Shown here: positions 43,118 through 54,344 of the stretch, piece after piece
How positions within the stretch are numbered: the stretch's first letter is position 1
How the letters are laid out: the number at the start of each line of letters is the position of its first letter
Source: Chloroflexota bacterium
GTDB taxonomy: Bacteria > Chloroflexota > Anaerolineae > Caldilineales > Caldilineaceae
Assembly: GCA_016861025.1 (NCBI GenBank)
Contig: BOKO01000003.1
Coordinates: forward strand, 62,001-126,000
Length of the DNA stretch: 64,000 bases
Direction: 5' to 3'
Made by a program: the position numbers and the translations under genes
The notes under the pieces: generated by a model
What the model was told of the DNA's origin: nothing
Database searches by the model: none
The model's input: only the letters and a program-made list of their open reading frames with translations

Positions 43118-44344
43118 CTATGCAAATATAAACGTCAGCCAAAGTATGCCCAAGGCCAGCGAAATCGCTGTAATCAGCGGGCCAGCCTTCAGATATTCCG
43201 TAAACGATAGATTGACATTGCGGCGAAAGGCGATCTCGGCGACGATCAAATTCGCCACCGAGCCAAGCAGCGTCAGATTGCCTGCCATCGTCGTCGACAT
43301 CGCCAGCGTCAGCCATGCCTGCGTCGGGTTAGGAAACTCTGGAATGTAGGGACGGAAGAGCAACACCGCCGGCACATTAGAGACCAGGTTGCTTAGAACC
43401 GCAGCCACCAGCGAGAGCGCAGCGACGCCCCGCTCCGCCAGCGGTTGCGCCACCTCGAAAAGCCGCTCGCTCAATCCGACGCTTTCAATGGCGCCCGTAA
43501 CGATGAACAACCCGCCAAAAAAGACAAGCAGCGACAGATCGATCTCGCGGAAGACCGCTTCTGGCTCTAAGCGGCGGCTGATGAGCAAGATCGCCGCACC
43601 GACCAGCGCCGCCAGAGGGATCGGAAAACCAGCCACAAAGCCCGCCAGCATCACGGTCGTAGCGATCAGGCTTTTGCGCAGCAGCGATCGTTCCGTATGG
43701 GTGCGCACCAACGGCTCCTTCACCAATCGCCCACGAAGGTCACCCCAAAACACCAGCATCACAACAACCCAAATCACCAGCATTCCCGTCAGCGCAACCG
43801 GCGCAAGATAGGCGGTGAAGGTGTTGAACGAAATGCCCGACGCCACGCCGATCAACATGTTTTGTGGATTGCCGATAATCGTTGCAACCGAACCGATGTT
43901 AGCCGCTGTCACCAGTGCGATCAGATAGGGGATCGGGCGCTGGTTGAGCGCCAGACAAAGGTCGAGCACCAACGGCGTAAAAACGATCACGATAGTGTCG
44001 TTGAGAAAGATCGCTGAGAGCACGCCCGACGCCACAATGATGTACGCCAATAACTGTCGCGGCGTGTGCGCGTGATGGATGACGCGATTGGCGACGATTT
44101 GGAAAAAGCCGGCGCGCCGTAAATTGTAGTTGATGATCATCATTGCAAAGAGCAGGGTCAATGTATCGAGGTCAAGGCTGGCGTACGCCTCTTCAAGCGG
44201 AATTGCGCCGATGGCAATCAACGCAGTGGCGCCGGTCAACGCAATCGTGGCGCGGTTCATACGCAGCCACGGCCATCTTCCGATCGCTACGCCGATCAAG
44301 GTGGCAACAATGATCAATGATGAGATCATCTGCAGAAATGTCAT
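43118..44344 (-). CDS. ArsB/NhaD-superfamily (SLC13-like) ion permease
   Basis: A 408-residue protein with about ten to eleven membrane helices. It has typical ion-transporter-superfamily features: FLNDTIVIVFTPLVLDLCLA, the ANIGSVATIIGNPQNMLIGV hairpin signature, its mirrored LSNLVSNVPAVLLF, and TMAGNLTLLGSVANLIVAE. The two inverted halves each carry an N-P/N-V loop. Members carry arsenite, sodium, dicarboxylates or sulfate; none can be chosen from sequence. Start at 44344. Confidence 0.85.
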   Translation of the reverse strand: MTFLQMISSLIIVATLIGVAIGRWPWLRMNRATIALTGATALIAIGAIPLEEAYASLDLDTLTLLFAMMIINYNLRRAGFFQIVANRVIHHAHTPRQLLAYIIVASGVLSAIFLNDTIVIVFTPLVLDLCLALNQRPIPYLIALVTAANIGSVATIIGNPQNMLIGVASGISFNTFTAYLAPVALTGMLVIWVVVMLVFWGDLRGRLVKEPLVRTHTERSLLRKSLIATTVMLAGFVAGFPIPLAALVGAAILLISRRLEPEAVFREIDLSLLVFFGGLFIVTGAIESVGLSERLFEVAQPLAERGVAALSLVAAVLSNLVSNVPAVLLFRPYIPEFPNPTQAWLTLAMSTTMAGNLTLLGSVANLIVAEIAFRRNVNLSFTEYLKAGPLITAISLALGILWLTFIFA

Positions 44345-44453
44345 GCAACTCAGTCACCTTCCAGATTGCTGGCGCCAAACCAACAGCGAGATGTTCTGTA
44401 GTTGTAGCCGAGAAACTATGTAGGCTACAAACGAGACGCCAAAGCGGTCTTTT

Positions 44454-45110
44454 TCATGAGGTGGGGTGAGCAGGCTCCTCGACTTCGACGCCCATTTTCT
44501 GTGCAAGACGAGCAAAAATCCGACGGTAGAGCATGAGCAATACGAAAAAGACGACAATTGTTCCCACCAGCGCCAATGTTTGCAGGCCATGTTCGAGCTG
44601 AGCGACGTATTCACCCAGGCGCAGACCGGCAAGCACCAACAGCCCATTCCAGAGTGGCTCCACCACCAGGCTTACCATCGCAAGCCGATACCACGGCACA
44701 CGCGCCATGCCAGACGCAATCAACAGCGGGATCGTCAGCAGCCCCATCGACAGTTTGGTGAGCAAGTAGATTCTGGCCGCCTGGCCCCGCAAATCTCTCT
44801 GAAGACGCCGAATCGTAAACCAGCGTCGGCGGACGAAGCTAATGCGCAGCAAAATGCGTCGGCTGCCGCCAAAGTATCCCACCAAATACCAGAAGACATC
44901 AGCCAGTAGATTGGCAGTCATTGAAAGCAGAAAGACGAGATCGGCGCGCAGGATGCCGCTGGCAGCCATGGTCGCCGCGACCAACGTCGCCGCCGGCCCT
45001 TCGACAAAAACCAAAACCATCAGGATGACATAGCTCCAAAAGCCCAGATCGGGCAACTGCCCTGACTGAATGGCGCCCCATGTTTCGTGCCACAGCGAAC
45101 CAAAATCCAT
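44454..45110 (-). CDS. DedA/VTT-domain membrane protein
   Basis: A 218-residue integral membrane protein. It shows the VTT pattern: FVEGPAATLVAATMAASGIL re-entrant loop, ADVFWYLVGYFGGSRRIL, an Arg-rich loop, then TKLSMGLLTIPLLIASGMAR with a further helix WNGLLVLAGLRLGEYV. DedA proteins flip undecaprenyl phosphate or other lipids and support membrane homeostasis. The GxxxPxP pattern typical of some DedA members is modified here. It precedes the permease gene on the same strand by about 110 nt. Confidence 0.75.
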   Translation of the reverse strand: MDFGSLWHETWGAIQSGQLPDLGFWSYVILMVLVFVEGPAATLVAATMAASGILRADLVFLLSMTANLLADVFWYLVGYFGGSRRILLRISFVRRRWFTIRRLQRDLRGQAARIYLLTKLSMGLLTIPLLIASGMARVPWYRLAMVSLVVEPLWNGLLVLAGLRLGEYVAQLEHGLQTLALVGTIVVFFVLLMLYRRIFARLAQKMGVEVEEPAHPTS

Positions 45111-45360
45111 AGTGCCCTATCATACTTCGCGCAGCGACAAAACCCCACATTTTCATAGGCGGCGCAACATTTCGATAGGGTGCTGTGTTCCCGATCCACT
45201 GCTGTCCCAATTGTTGATCCACCAAGATTCAAGATTAAAGATCGTATGAATTTCCACATTAAATACTTTGATGTTAAACTATATTGGTGGGTGTCGAGCA
45301 ATGCTCGCAATACTTGGAGAAAATCATCACGATATAACAATGACACAAAGGAGAAAAAGT
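45111..45360 (+). promoter_or_regulatory. AT-rich upstream region of the YceI gene
   Basis: Between the divergent DedA and YceI genes, 45240-45290 is distinctly AT-rich. TTTCCA (45251-45256), an 18-bp spacer and TAAACT (45275-45280) form a plausible promoter. The sequence around it, TTAAATACTTTGATGTTAAA, is partly symmetric and could be a repressor site. AAAGGAG precedes the ATG at 45361. Confidence 0.4.
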
Positions 45361-45909
45361 ATGCCATTCCAGATCGATAATTCACATTCAGAGATTCAGT
45401 TCAGCGTGCGTCACATGATGGTCTCAAAAGTGCGCGGCGTCTTTGAGAAGTGGGGGGGCGAAATTGCACTTAACCCGGCCAATCCCGCAGCGACGACGGT
45501 CGACATCACTATCGACGCCGCCAGCATCAACACGAAGGACGCACAGCGCGACGGTCACCTGCGCTCGGTGGATTTCCTGAATGTGGAGCAGTTCCCGACA
45601 ATTCATTTTAAGAGCACGAAAGTTGAGCTGACAGGCGACAACACGGCAAAGCTGCACGGTGACCTGACCATCGTTGGCGTGAGTAAGCCGGTGACGCTGA
45701 ACGTGGAGTATCAAGGCAACGCCAAAAGCCCATGGGGCACAGTCAGCTATGGCTTCAGCGCCAGCACAAAGATCAACCGCGAGGACTGGGGGCTGACCTG
45801 GAATGCGGCGCTCGAAACCGGCGGCTGGCTGGTAGGCAAGGAAATCCAAGTCGACATCGAGACCGAGCTGGTTGAGCGGGTTGCCGAGCCAGAAAAAGTG
45901 GCGGCCTGA
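45361..45909 (+). CDS. YceI-family isoprenoid/lipid-binding protein
   Basis: A 182-residue lipocalin-like YceI protein. Signatures are FQIDNSHSEIQFSVRHMMVS, KVRGVFEKWGG, GHLRSVDFLNVEQFPTIHFK, GDLTIVGVSKPVTLNVEY and INREDWGLTWNAALETGGWL. The barrel binds long-chain polyprenols or amides. There is no signal peptide, so this member is cytosolic, as in many Gram-positive-type homologues. The start has AAAGGAGA upstream. The gene stands alone. Confidence 0.95.
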   Translation: MPFQIDNSHSEIQFSVRHMMVSKVRGVFEKWGGEIALNPANPAATTVDITIDAASINTKDAQRDGHLRSVDFLNVEQFPTIHFKSTKVELTGDNTAKLHGDLTIVGVSKPVTLNVEYQGNAKSPWGTVSYGFSASTKINREDWGLTWNAALETGGWLVGKEIQVDIETELVERVAEPEKVAA

Positions 45910-45922
45910 TGAACAGGCCACA

Positions 45923-45951
45923 TTGACAGCAATATAGAAACTCAGTAAACT
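45923..45951 (+). promoter_or_regulatory. Near-consensus promoter before two tiny frames
   Basis: A perfect TTGACA (45923-45928), a 17-bp spacer and TAAACT (45946-45951; 4 of 6) are followed after 6 nt by the ATG at 45958. The expected start is about the A of that ATG, so a leaderless message is predicted. This is one of the strongest promoters in the window by eye. Confidence 0.6.
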
Positions 45952-45957
45952 GGCGGT

Positions 45958-46044
45958 ATGAAAGTCAGGATTGAGATTCCCGACGATCTTTCTTTACCGC
46001 CGCGCAAAGGCGAAATCCGCATTGCAGAGGCGCACCATCCGTAA
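45958..46044 (+). CDS. Tiny leaderless peptide frame (28 aa)
   Basis: A 28-codon frame beginning MKVRIEIPDDLSLPP and ending in RIAEAHHP. The opening resembles the first strand of small antitoxin or DUF-type proteins that start with K..I.IPDDL. It stands immediately after the strong promoter at 45923-45951. It may be the surviving N terminus of a decayed toxin-antitoxin gene or a true small protein. Confidence 0.35.
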   Translation: MKVRIEIPDDLSLPPRKGEIRIAEAHHP

Positions 46045-46075
46045 GGCGACGATGGAGCTTTACCAGAGCTGACTC

Positions 46076-46228
46076 ATGGATACATCAGGCGCGCCTGTTG
46101 CGCTTTTGCCCGAACAGTGGCTAGAGGAACGAATCAAGTCGGGCGAGGAGGTGCTATATGATGCGTCTCCTCGCCCGACCGCCACCGAGATATTGACAGC
46201 CGATCGCAACCGACTGAAACCACGGTGA
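46076..46228 (+). CDS. Small acidic hypothetical protein (50 aa)
   Basis: A 50-codon frame 31 nt after the tiny peptide frame and apparently on the same transcript. It encodes MDTSGAPVALLPEQWLEERI and ends TEILTADRNRLKPR. It has a helical centre and no recognised motif. Codon use is acceptable, but there is no strong ribosome binding site. It could be the C-terminal remains of an antitoxin-like gene. Confidence 0.3.
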   Translation: MDTSGAPVALLPEQWLEERIKSGEEVLYDASPRPTATEILTADRNRLKPR

Positions 46229-46290
46229 CGTGTGCTCACCCTCGCCGCCAACATTTGGATTGCAGTCCGTGATCCACAGGGATTGCAGCC

Positions 46291-47182
46291 ATGAACATCT
46301 TCACTGGATTGATCAACGGCGCCATTGCTGGGGCTACGCCGATCTTGCTGGCGGCGTTGGGCGGCGCCTACACCTTCTACGCCGGCGTCTTCAACATCGC
46401 TATGGAAGGGATGCTGCTGATGGCGGCTTTCTGCGCGGTGTGGGGATCGTTCACCTTTGGCTCATGGGCGGCGGGGGTGCTGCTGGCGATCCTCGGCGCG
46501 CTGGCATTGGCGCTGATCTTTATCTTCTTCGCCGTCTTGCTCGACACCGATGAGTTTGTGACCGGCATTGCCCTCAACCTCTTTACACTCGGCGCCACAA
46601 CCTATCTGCTGCGCCAAAGCTTTGGCGTCAAGGGCGTCTACGCCGGGCCGGGCATCGACCCGATTCCCGCCGTCACCCTGCCGCTGGTCGCGCAGATTCC
46701 TGTGCTGGGGCCGATGCTTTCTGGACAGAACTTGATGGTCTACGTCGCCGTGCTGGCGACCATCGTCAGTGCGTTCCTGGTCTTTCGCACGCGTTTTGGG
46801 CTGCGGCTGCGTGCAGCGGGCTACAACGCCGCCAGTCTGGATTCCTCCGGCGTGCCATCGCGCCGGCTGCGCATCTACGCACTGCTGCTCTGCGGCGTGC
46901 TCTGCGGGCTGGGCGGCGCGTTTCTCTCGCTCGGCTACGTCAATCTTTTCTCCGAAAATATGTCGGCGGGGCGCGGCTGGATTTCGCTGGCCGCCATCAT
47001 CCTGGTCAACGGCAATCCATGGGGCGTGGCGATCATTGCCCTGCTCTTCGGCTTTGCCGACGTGCTAGGGCTGTTGTTGCAAAGCTATCAGATTCCGTCG
47101 CAATTCACCGCCATGACGCCCTACATCGCCACGCTGGTGGCGCTTTATTTCTATGCCCGCCGCCAACGCAAGGAGCGTGACT

Positions 47183-47196
<14 letters not shown>
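46291..47196 (+). CDS. ABC transporter permease, nucleoside/ribose type (BPD_transp_2)
   Basis: A 301-residue polytopic permease with about eight helices. The family pattern is clear: LAALGGAYTFYAGVFNIAME, GMLLMAAFCAVWGSFTFGSW, FVTGIALNLFTLGATTYLLR, RAAGYNAASLDSSGVPSRRL and GAFLSLGYVNLFSENMSAGR. This is the second permease type of BmpA/NupPQ-like nucleoside importers. The cognate ATPase, binding protein and first permease are not in the window on either side, so it is an orphan here. It overlaps the ADP-ribosylglycohydrolase gene, so the two are coupled. Confidence 0.88.
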
Positions 47197-48591
<1,395 letters not shown>

Positions 48592-48592
<1 letters not shown>

Positions 48593-48818
48593 TGAGCAAA
48601 CCATGGCTGCATACGCGTGAGGCGACGTGGTGGGTGCTGGCGGTCTTCCTGGTCGCCACCATCGTCGTCACTGCGCCGTCGGCGTACACGCACTGGCAAA
48701 CCAGCCAGCCAGCATCGTACAGTCCAACCTGCCCGCGCCGCTGCTGTTGGCGTTGACGCTGCTGCTGGCGATTGCCTGGCTAAAACTGCGCTCAATCTCC
48801 AATCTCCGATCTCGGTGA
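48592..48818 (+). pseudogene. Frameshifted small membrane protein
   Basis: The frame starts at 48592, overlapping the preceding stop by 1 nt, and encodes a membrane helix (WWVLAVFLVATIVVTAPSAY). It stops at 48756 after 54 codons with an odd Cys/Arg-rich end. In the next frame a second hydrophobic helix (NLPAPLLLALTLLLAIAWLK) runs on to 48818. A single-base indel near 48700 would join the two into a normal two-helix protein. It is either a pseudogene or a sequencing error. Confidence 0.5.
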
Positions 48819-48842
48819 GGGGAATCGGAGATTGGAGATTGA
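48792..48842. terminator. 19-bp perfect inverted repeat between convergent genes
   Basis: TCAATCTCCAATCTCCGAT (48792-48810) and its exact complement (48824-48842) enclose a 13-nt loop. The hairpin separates the ADP-ribosylglycohydrolase transcript from trpB on the opposite strand and ends 3 bp before the trpB stop. There is no T-tract. The ATCTCC units are themselves repeated inside the arm. Confidence 0.65.
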
Positions 48843-48845
48843 AGG

Positions 48846-50216
<1,371 letters not shown>

Positions 50217-50357
50217 CGGTTTCTCCTGTTGATGTGATTTGAGTGCGGCATGACGAGTTTGTGCAATGCGTTGCGCTGTGGAGACACAAAACATGAGGAT
50301 TGTACACAGCGAAGCGCCGAACGCCAAGCGGAGCGCCACGTTTCAAATAGCATGTGC

Positions 50358-50363
50358 TATACT
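50358..50363 (+). promoter_or_regulatory. Extended -10 promoter of the mismatch glycosylase gene
   Basis: TGCTATACT gives an extended -10 (box TATACT) ending 8 nt before the ATG at 50372. Start of transcription is expected 1-2 nt before the ATG, so this message is almost leaderless. No -35 is evident, which extended -10 promoters can tolerate. Confidence 0.5.
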
Positions 50364-50371
50364 CGATTGCC

Positions 50372-50929
50372 ATGGAATCGAAAGCCAAACCATCGAGAGC
50401 CGACCTGTTCGCCGCCGTTGACCGTTCTATCGAAGATGTGATTGCGCCAGGGTTGCGCGTGCTCTTTGTTGGCATCAACCCGGGCCTCTATTCCGGTTGG
50501 AGCGGGCATCACTTTGCCCGACCAGGCAACCGCTTCTGGCCCACCCTTCACGCTGCTGGCTTCACGCCGCGCCGGCTGCACCCATCCGAGGAGCGCGAAT
50601 TGCTCGACTATGGCTGCGGGGTGACCAACTTCGTGAATCGCGCCACTGCGACCGCGGCTGAGCTTTCCGCCGAGGAATTGATTGCGGGCGGCGCGCGGCT
50701 CGTGCAGACTGTGCGCCGCTTCCAGCCGCAGAGCGTCGCTGTGCTTGGCGTCACCGCCTATCGCACTGCCTTTCGCCAGCCCAAAGCGCAGCTCGGCCGT
50801 CAACCTGGCTTGCTGGCGGAAACGCCGGTTTGGGTGCTGCCCAACCCAAGCGGACTCAACGCTCATTACACCCCAACCGCGCTGGCTGAGGTGTTCGCCG
50901 ATTTTCGCCGCCAGCTTGAGACGCTATGA
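50372..50929 (+). CDS. mug: G:T/U mismatch-specific DNA glycosylase
   Basis: A 185-residue MUG/TDG-family glycosylase that removes U or ethenocytosine opposite G. The catalytic loop is FVGINPGLYSGWSGHHFARP (Asn in GINPG), the flipping/insertion loop is VLPNPSGLNAHY, and the fold is completed by LDYGCGVTNFVNRATA and VAVLGVTAYRTAF. The start at 50372 was chosen because the promoter is so close. Its stop overlaps the start of the permease gene by 4 nt (ATGA). Confidence 0.93.
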   Translation: MESKAKPSRADLFAAVDRSIEDVIAPGLRVLFVGINPGLYSGWSGHHFARPGNRFWPTLHAAGFTPRRLHPSEERELLDYGCGVTNFVNRATATAAELSAEELIAGGARLVQTVRRFQPQSVAVLGVTAYRTAFRQPKAQLGRQPGLLAETPVWVLPNPSGLNAHYTPTALAEVFADFRRQLETL

Positions 50930-52794
50930 TCCTCACATTCGTCATTCTCGCCGTCACGATCCTGCTCTTTGTCTTTACAAAGCTGCGCGCCGATCTGGTG
51001 GCGTTGCTCTCATTGCTGGCGCTCTATGTCACCGGCGTTCTGACGAGCAGCCAGGCGCTGGCAGGCTTTGCCGATTCGACAACGATCATGATCGCGGCGC
51101 TCTTTGTGGTCGGTGAAGGGCTGTCGCGTACGGGCGTGACGGCCTGGCTCGGTCAGCAGTTGATGGTGCGCGCCGGCGGCGATCCGTTGCGCTTACTCGT
51201 TGTGGCGATGATCGGCACGGCGCTGCTCTCCGGCGTGTTGAGCAACACTGGCACTGTCGCTGTCCTGCTGCCGGCGGTGATGGCGGCGGCGTGGAAGCTA
51301 GGCGCGGCGCCGTCACGTTTTCTGATGCCGCTGGCAATTGCCGCCAATCTGGGCGGTTTGATGACGCTGATCGGCTCGCCGCCCAATATCGTTGTCGCCG
51401 ATACACTGACCGCGGCCGGCGCGCCGACCTTTGGCTTCTTTGAATTTGCGTGGCTCGGTGCGCCGTTGGTGGCCGCGGCGACGATCTTCATGGCGACGGT
51501 TGGCGGCCGTCTGCTGCGCGACCGCAAAGCGAGTAATCGCATCGTCGATGTGTCTTCTGTGGTTGCATCTCTGGCGGAAGATTATGCCTTACACGAAAAG
51601 CTGCACAATCTGTATGTTCCTCCTACATCGTCATTGGTTGGCAAAACCCTGCGCGAAAGCGCGTTGGGGCGCGATTACAAACTCAGCGTTGTCGTGATTC
51701 ATCCACAAACAGAATCTTTGTCATCACTCCCACTTCCTGCGCCTGTCGCCCAGCTACGCCGCGCGTTCAGCGAGATTCCAGGGCCGGAAAGCGTGGTTCA
51801 TGCGCATGACACCCTGATTGTCGATGGCAGCGCCGAAGCTGTGGCGCATGCTGTCCGGCAGCTCGGTCTGGAGATTCAGCCGTTCGATGCAGATGCAGCC
51901 GGGCTGGCGAGCACCCTGCTGTCGCAAGATGTCGGCGTGGCGGAAGTGTTGCTGTCCCCACGTGCGGATGACCAAAACCGCACAATTGCGCAGGCGCAGA
52001 TCGGCTCGCGCTACGGTGTTCAGGTGCTTGGTCTGCGCCGCGGCGGGCAGACAATCTCGCGTCAGAACGAGCCGATGCAGGTGGGCGATAGTCTGCTCGT
52101 ACGCGGGCGATGGAGCAACATCGATGCGTTGGCGCGGGTCGGGCGCGGCTATGTCGTCGTCGGCGATCCGGAGACCGTTGCGCGACAGGTTGTTTCGCTC
52201 AATATGCGTTCGCTCACTGCGCTTGCGATTCTGGCGGGCATGGTGGCTTTGATGCTGAGCGGCGTCGTAACGACTGTCATGGCGGTGCTGTTGGCGGCGA
52301 TGGCGATGGTGTTGACGCGCTGCCTGCCCGTTTCCGCCTTTTACCGTTCGATCAACTGGCCCACCGTCGTCCTGATCGCCGCCATGCTGCCGATGAGCAC
52401 GGCGCTGCAGGTGACGGGCGGTGCACAGTTTGTGGCGGATGCGTTGGTGGCGGCGCTGGGCAGTCAAGGCCCTCTATGGTTGCTGGCGGGGGTTTTTCTG
52501 TTGACTGCGGGGTTTAGCCAGGTAATGAGCAACACGGCGACGACGGTGCTGGTGGCGCCGATCGTTTACAGTGCGGCGGTGGCGTTGGGCGTCTCGCCTC
52601 AGCCGTTGCTGATGATGACAGCGGCTGGCGCCGCTGCCGCCTTCGTCACGCCGATCGCCTCGCCGACCAATACGCTTGTCTTCATCCCTGGCGGCTACAC
52701 ATGGGGCGATTACGCCCGCGTCGGGATGCCGCTGCTCCTGCTTGTGCTGCTGGTCAGTCTGATTGTCGTGCCGTGGGTCTGGCCGTTGGCGTAA
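50926..52794 (+). CDS. SLC13-type permease with two TrkA-C regulatory domains
   Basis: A 622-residue membrane transporter. Two transport halves of about five to six helices each (IMIAALFVVGEGLSRTGVTA, LLSGVLSNTGTVAVLLPAVM, MTLIGSPPNIVVADTLTAAG; and FVTPIASPTNTLVFIPGGYT, VMSNTATTVLVAPIVYSAAV) flank a cytoplasmic insert (about 210-410). The insert carries two RCK/TrkA-C ligand-binding domains (LVGKTLRESALGRDYKLSVV; GDSLLVRGRWSNIDALARVG). Family members carry sulfate or dicarboxylates; the ion is unknown. It overlaps the mug gene by 4 nt. Confidence 0.87.
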   Translation: MILTFVILAVTILLFVFTKLRADLVALLSLLALYVTGVLTSSQALAGFADSTTIMIAALFVVGEGLSRTGVTAWLGQQLMVRAGGDPLRLLVVAMIGTALLSGVLSNTGTVAVLLPAVMAAAWKLGAAPSRFLMPLAIAANLGGLMTLIGSPPNIVVADTLTAAGAPTFGFFEFAWLGAPLVAAATIFMATVGGRLLRDRKASNRIVDVSSVVASLAEDYALHEKLHNLYVPPTSSLVGKTLRESALGRDYKLSVVVIHPQTESLSSLPLPAPVAQLRRAFSEIPGPESVVHAHDTLIVDGSAEAVAHAVRQLGLEIQPFDADAAGLASTLLSQDVGVAEVLLSPRADDQNRTIAQAQIGSRYGVQVLGLRRGGQTISRQNEPMQVGDSLLVRGRWSNIDALARVGRGYVVVGDPETVARQVVSLNMRSLTALAILAGMVALMLSGVVTTVMAVLLAAMAMVLTRCLPVSAFYRSINWPTVVLIAAMLPMSTALQVTGGAQFVADALVAALGSQGPLWLLAGVFLLTAGFSQVMSNTATTVLVAPIVYSAAVALGVSPQPLLMMTAAGAAAAFVTPIASPTNTLVFIPGGYTWGDYARVGMPLLLLVLLVSLIVVPWVWPLA

Positions 52795-52897
52795 GGAGGG
52801 GCGAGTTGCGAGGGCGCCGGCTGTTTTTGAGGATGGGCGCGTTGTGAAAGGGTGAACACCTTGTCCGTATCCGATGGGAATGTTTGGGAGGAGACCA

Positions 52898-54061
52898 ATG
52901 AACAAGATTCGTGTACTGACTGTTTCCGGAACGCCGTATGAGTTAGGCTACGCGCACGGCAAGGCATTTAGCAAGGAGATCGGCGAGTTGACCGAGGAGC
53001 GGCTGCATCTGAGCTGCGACCCCTTTTGGACGGGCGGGCAGCAGGCGACGCTCGACGAGGTGCTGGCGATCGGGCGCGCCTGTCTGCGTCATCACGAAAC
53101 CTTTGCGCCCGAACTGATGGAAGAGATGCGCGGCATGGCGGACGCCACCGGCATTGGCGTCAACGAGCTGGTGATCATGAACGGCTTCACCGATTTCGTC
53201 GACATCATCGCCAACCCGGCTGTGCTCGGCCATCACCGCAACGGCGTGCTGCCCGGCGACGCCATCGACTGCACTGCCTTCATCGTCGATCCGGCGGCGT
53301 CGGCGGACGGGCGCGGTTATCTAGGGCAGACGTGGGATATGCACAGCACCGCCACGCCCTATGTGCTGATGCTCGATGTGCGCCCACAGGACGGCCCTGC
53401 GCTGATGACCTTCACCATCACCGGCTGCGTCGGCATGATCGGCATGAACGAGCACGGCGTGGCCGTCGGCATCAACAACCTGCTCGGCGCCGAGGGGCGA
53501 CCAGGCGTGCATTGGGTCTACGTGGTGCGTAAAATGCTGGCGCAGCGCACGGTCGAGGACGCGCTGGCGGCGCTGCAGGGCGCATATCTCTCTGGCGCGC
53601 ACAACTATCTGTTGCTCGGCCCCGCCGCCGACGGCGCGCCGCGCGGCTACAACATCGAACACATGGCGACGCGAATGCACGTCACACCGGTGGAGACCAT
53701 TTATGCCCACACCAACCACTGTCTGATCCAGGAAATGGTCAACGTCGAACGCCCGCGCAAAGCCGTTTCGCATGAGAGCACGCTGGCGCGCCAGGATCAA
53801 GCCAGCCGCTTCCTTGACGCAGAGGTCGGCAAGATCACGGTCGAGACATTGATGGCGTTGACGCGCTATCATGAAGGAAATGGGCTGTCGGTCTGCGCGC
53901 ATGTCCAGCCCGGCTACGATGTCGAGAGTTCAGGCGCATGCATCATGTCGCCGACGACGCGCGAGCTTTGGGCGTTGTGGGGCAATCCATGCCAGAACGC
54001 GTATGAGGCGTTCTGCGTGGGGACAACAGCCGATCGCTTTGCCGCTATGCAGGCGCTATGA
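52898..54061 (+). CDS. C45-family (acyl-CoA:6-APA acyltransferase-like) hydrolase
   Basis: A 387-residue Ntn-hydrolase of peptidase family C45. The likely self-processing nucleophile Cys is in PGDAIDCTAFIVDPAASADG; other family segments are GYLGQTWDMHSTATPYVLML, GCVGMIGMNEHGVAVGINNL, and LGPAADGAPRGYNIEH. The proenzyme cleaves before that Cys. Members hydrolyse or transfer acyl groups from amides and lactams, often with unknown natural substrates. The GGGAGGAG ribosome binding site sets the start at 52898. It is the last gene of the mug-permease run. Confidence 0.85.
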   Translation: MNKIRVLTVSGTPYELGYAHGKAFSKEIGELTEERLHLSCDPFWTGGQQATLDEVLAIGRACLRHHETFAPELMEEMRGMADATGIGVNELVIMNGFTDFVDIIANPAVLGHHRNGVLPGDAIDCTAFIVDPAASADGRGYLGQTWDMHSTATPYVLMLDVRPQDGPALMTFTITGCVGMIGMNEHGVAVGINNLLGAEGRPGVHWVYVVRKMLAQRTVEDALAALQGAYLSGAHNYLLLGPAADGAPRGYNIEHMATRMHVTPVETIYAHTNHCLIQEMVNVERPRKAVSHESTLARQDQASRFLDAEVGKITVETLMALTRYHEGNGLSVCAHVQPGYDVESSGACIMSPTTRELWALWGNPCQNAYEAFCVGTTADRFAAMQAL

Positions 54062-54108
54062 CTCTGGTTCATCTGCGTATACTCAAAGAGCAACAAAACG
54101 CTGATCAA

Positions 54109-54146
54109 ACAAAAACGGCTTCCACCTTGATGGAAGCCGTTTTTGT
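54109..54146. terminator. Bidirectional intrinsic terminator
   Basis: ACAAAAACGGCTTCCA (54109-54124) and its exact complement (54131-54146) form a 16-bp stem with a 6-nt loop and T-tracts on both strands. It ends the C45-hydrolase transcript on the + strand and tRNA-Glu on the - strand. Confidence 0.85.
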
Positions 54147-54202
54147 TCGGCGAACCATTCAATCAAATGATTCACCTTGCGTCTTTGTCAGACGCCCGTG
54201 CA

Positions 54203-54276
<74 letters not shown>

Positions 54277-54344
54277 ATGCAAAGAGTGTAATCTTTGTAG
54301 TACACCCAGAACAGGATGCAGTTTACCTGTAGATGCGGGTATTG

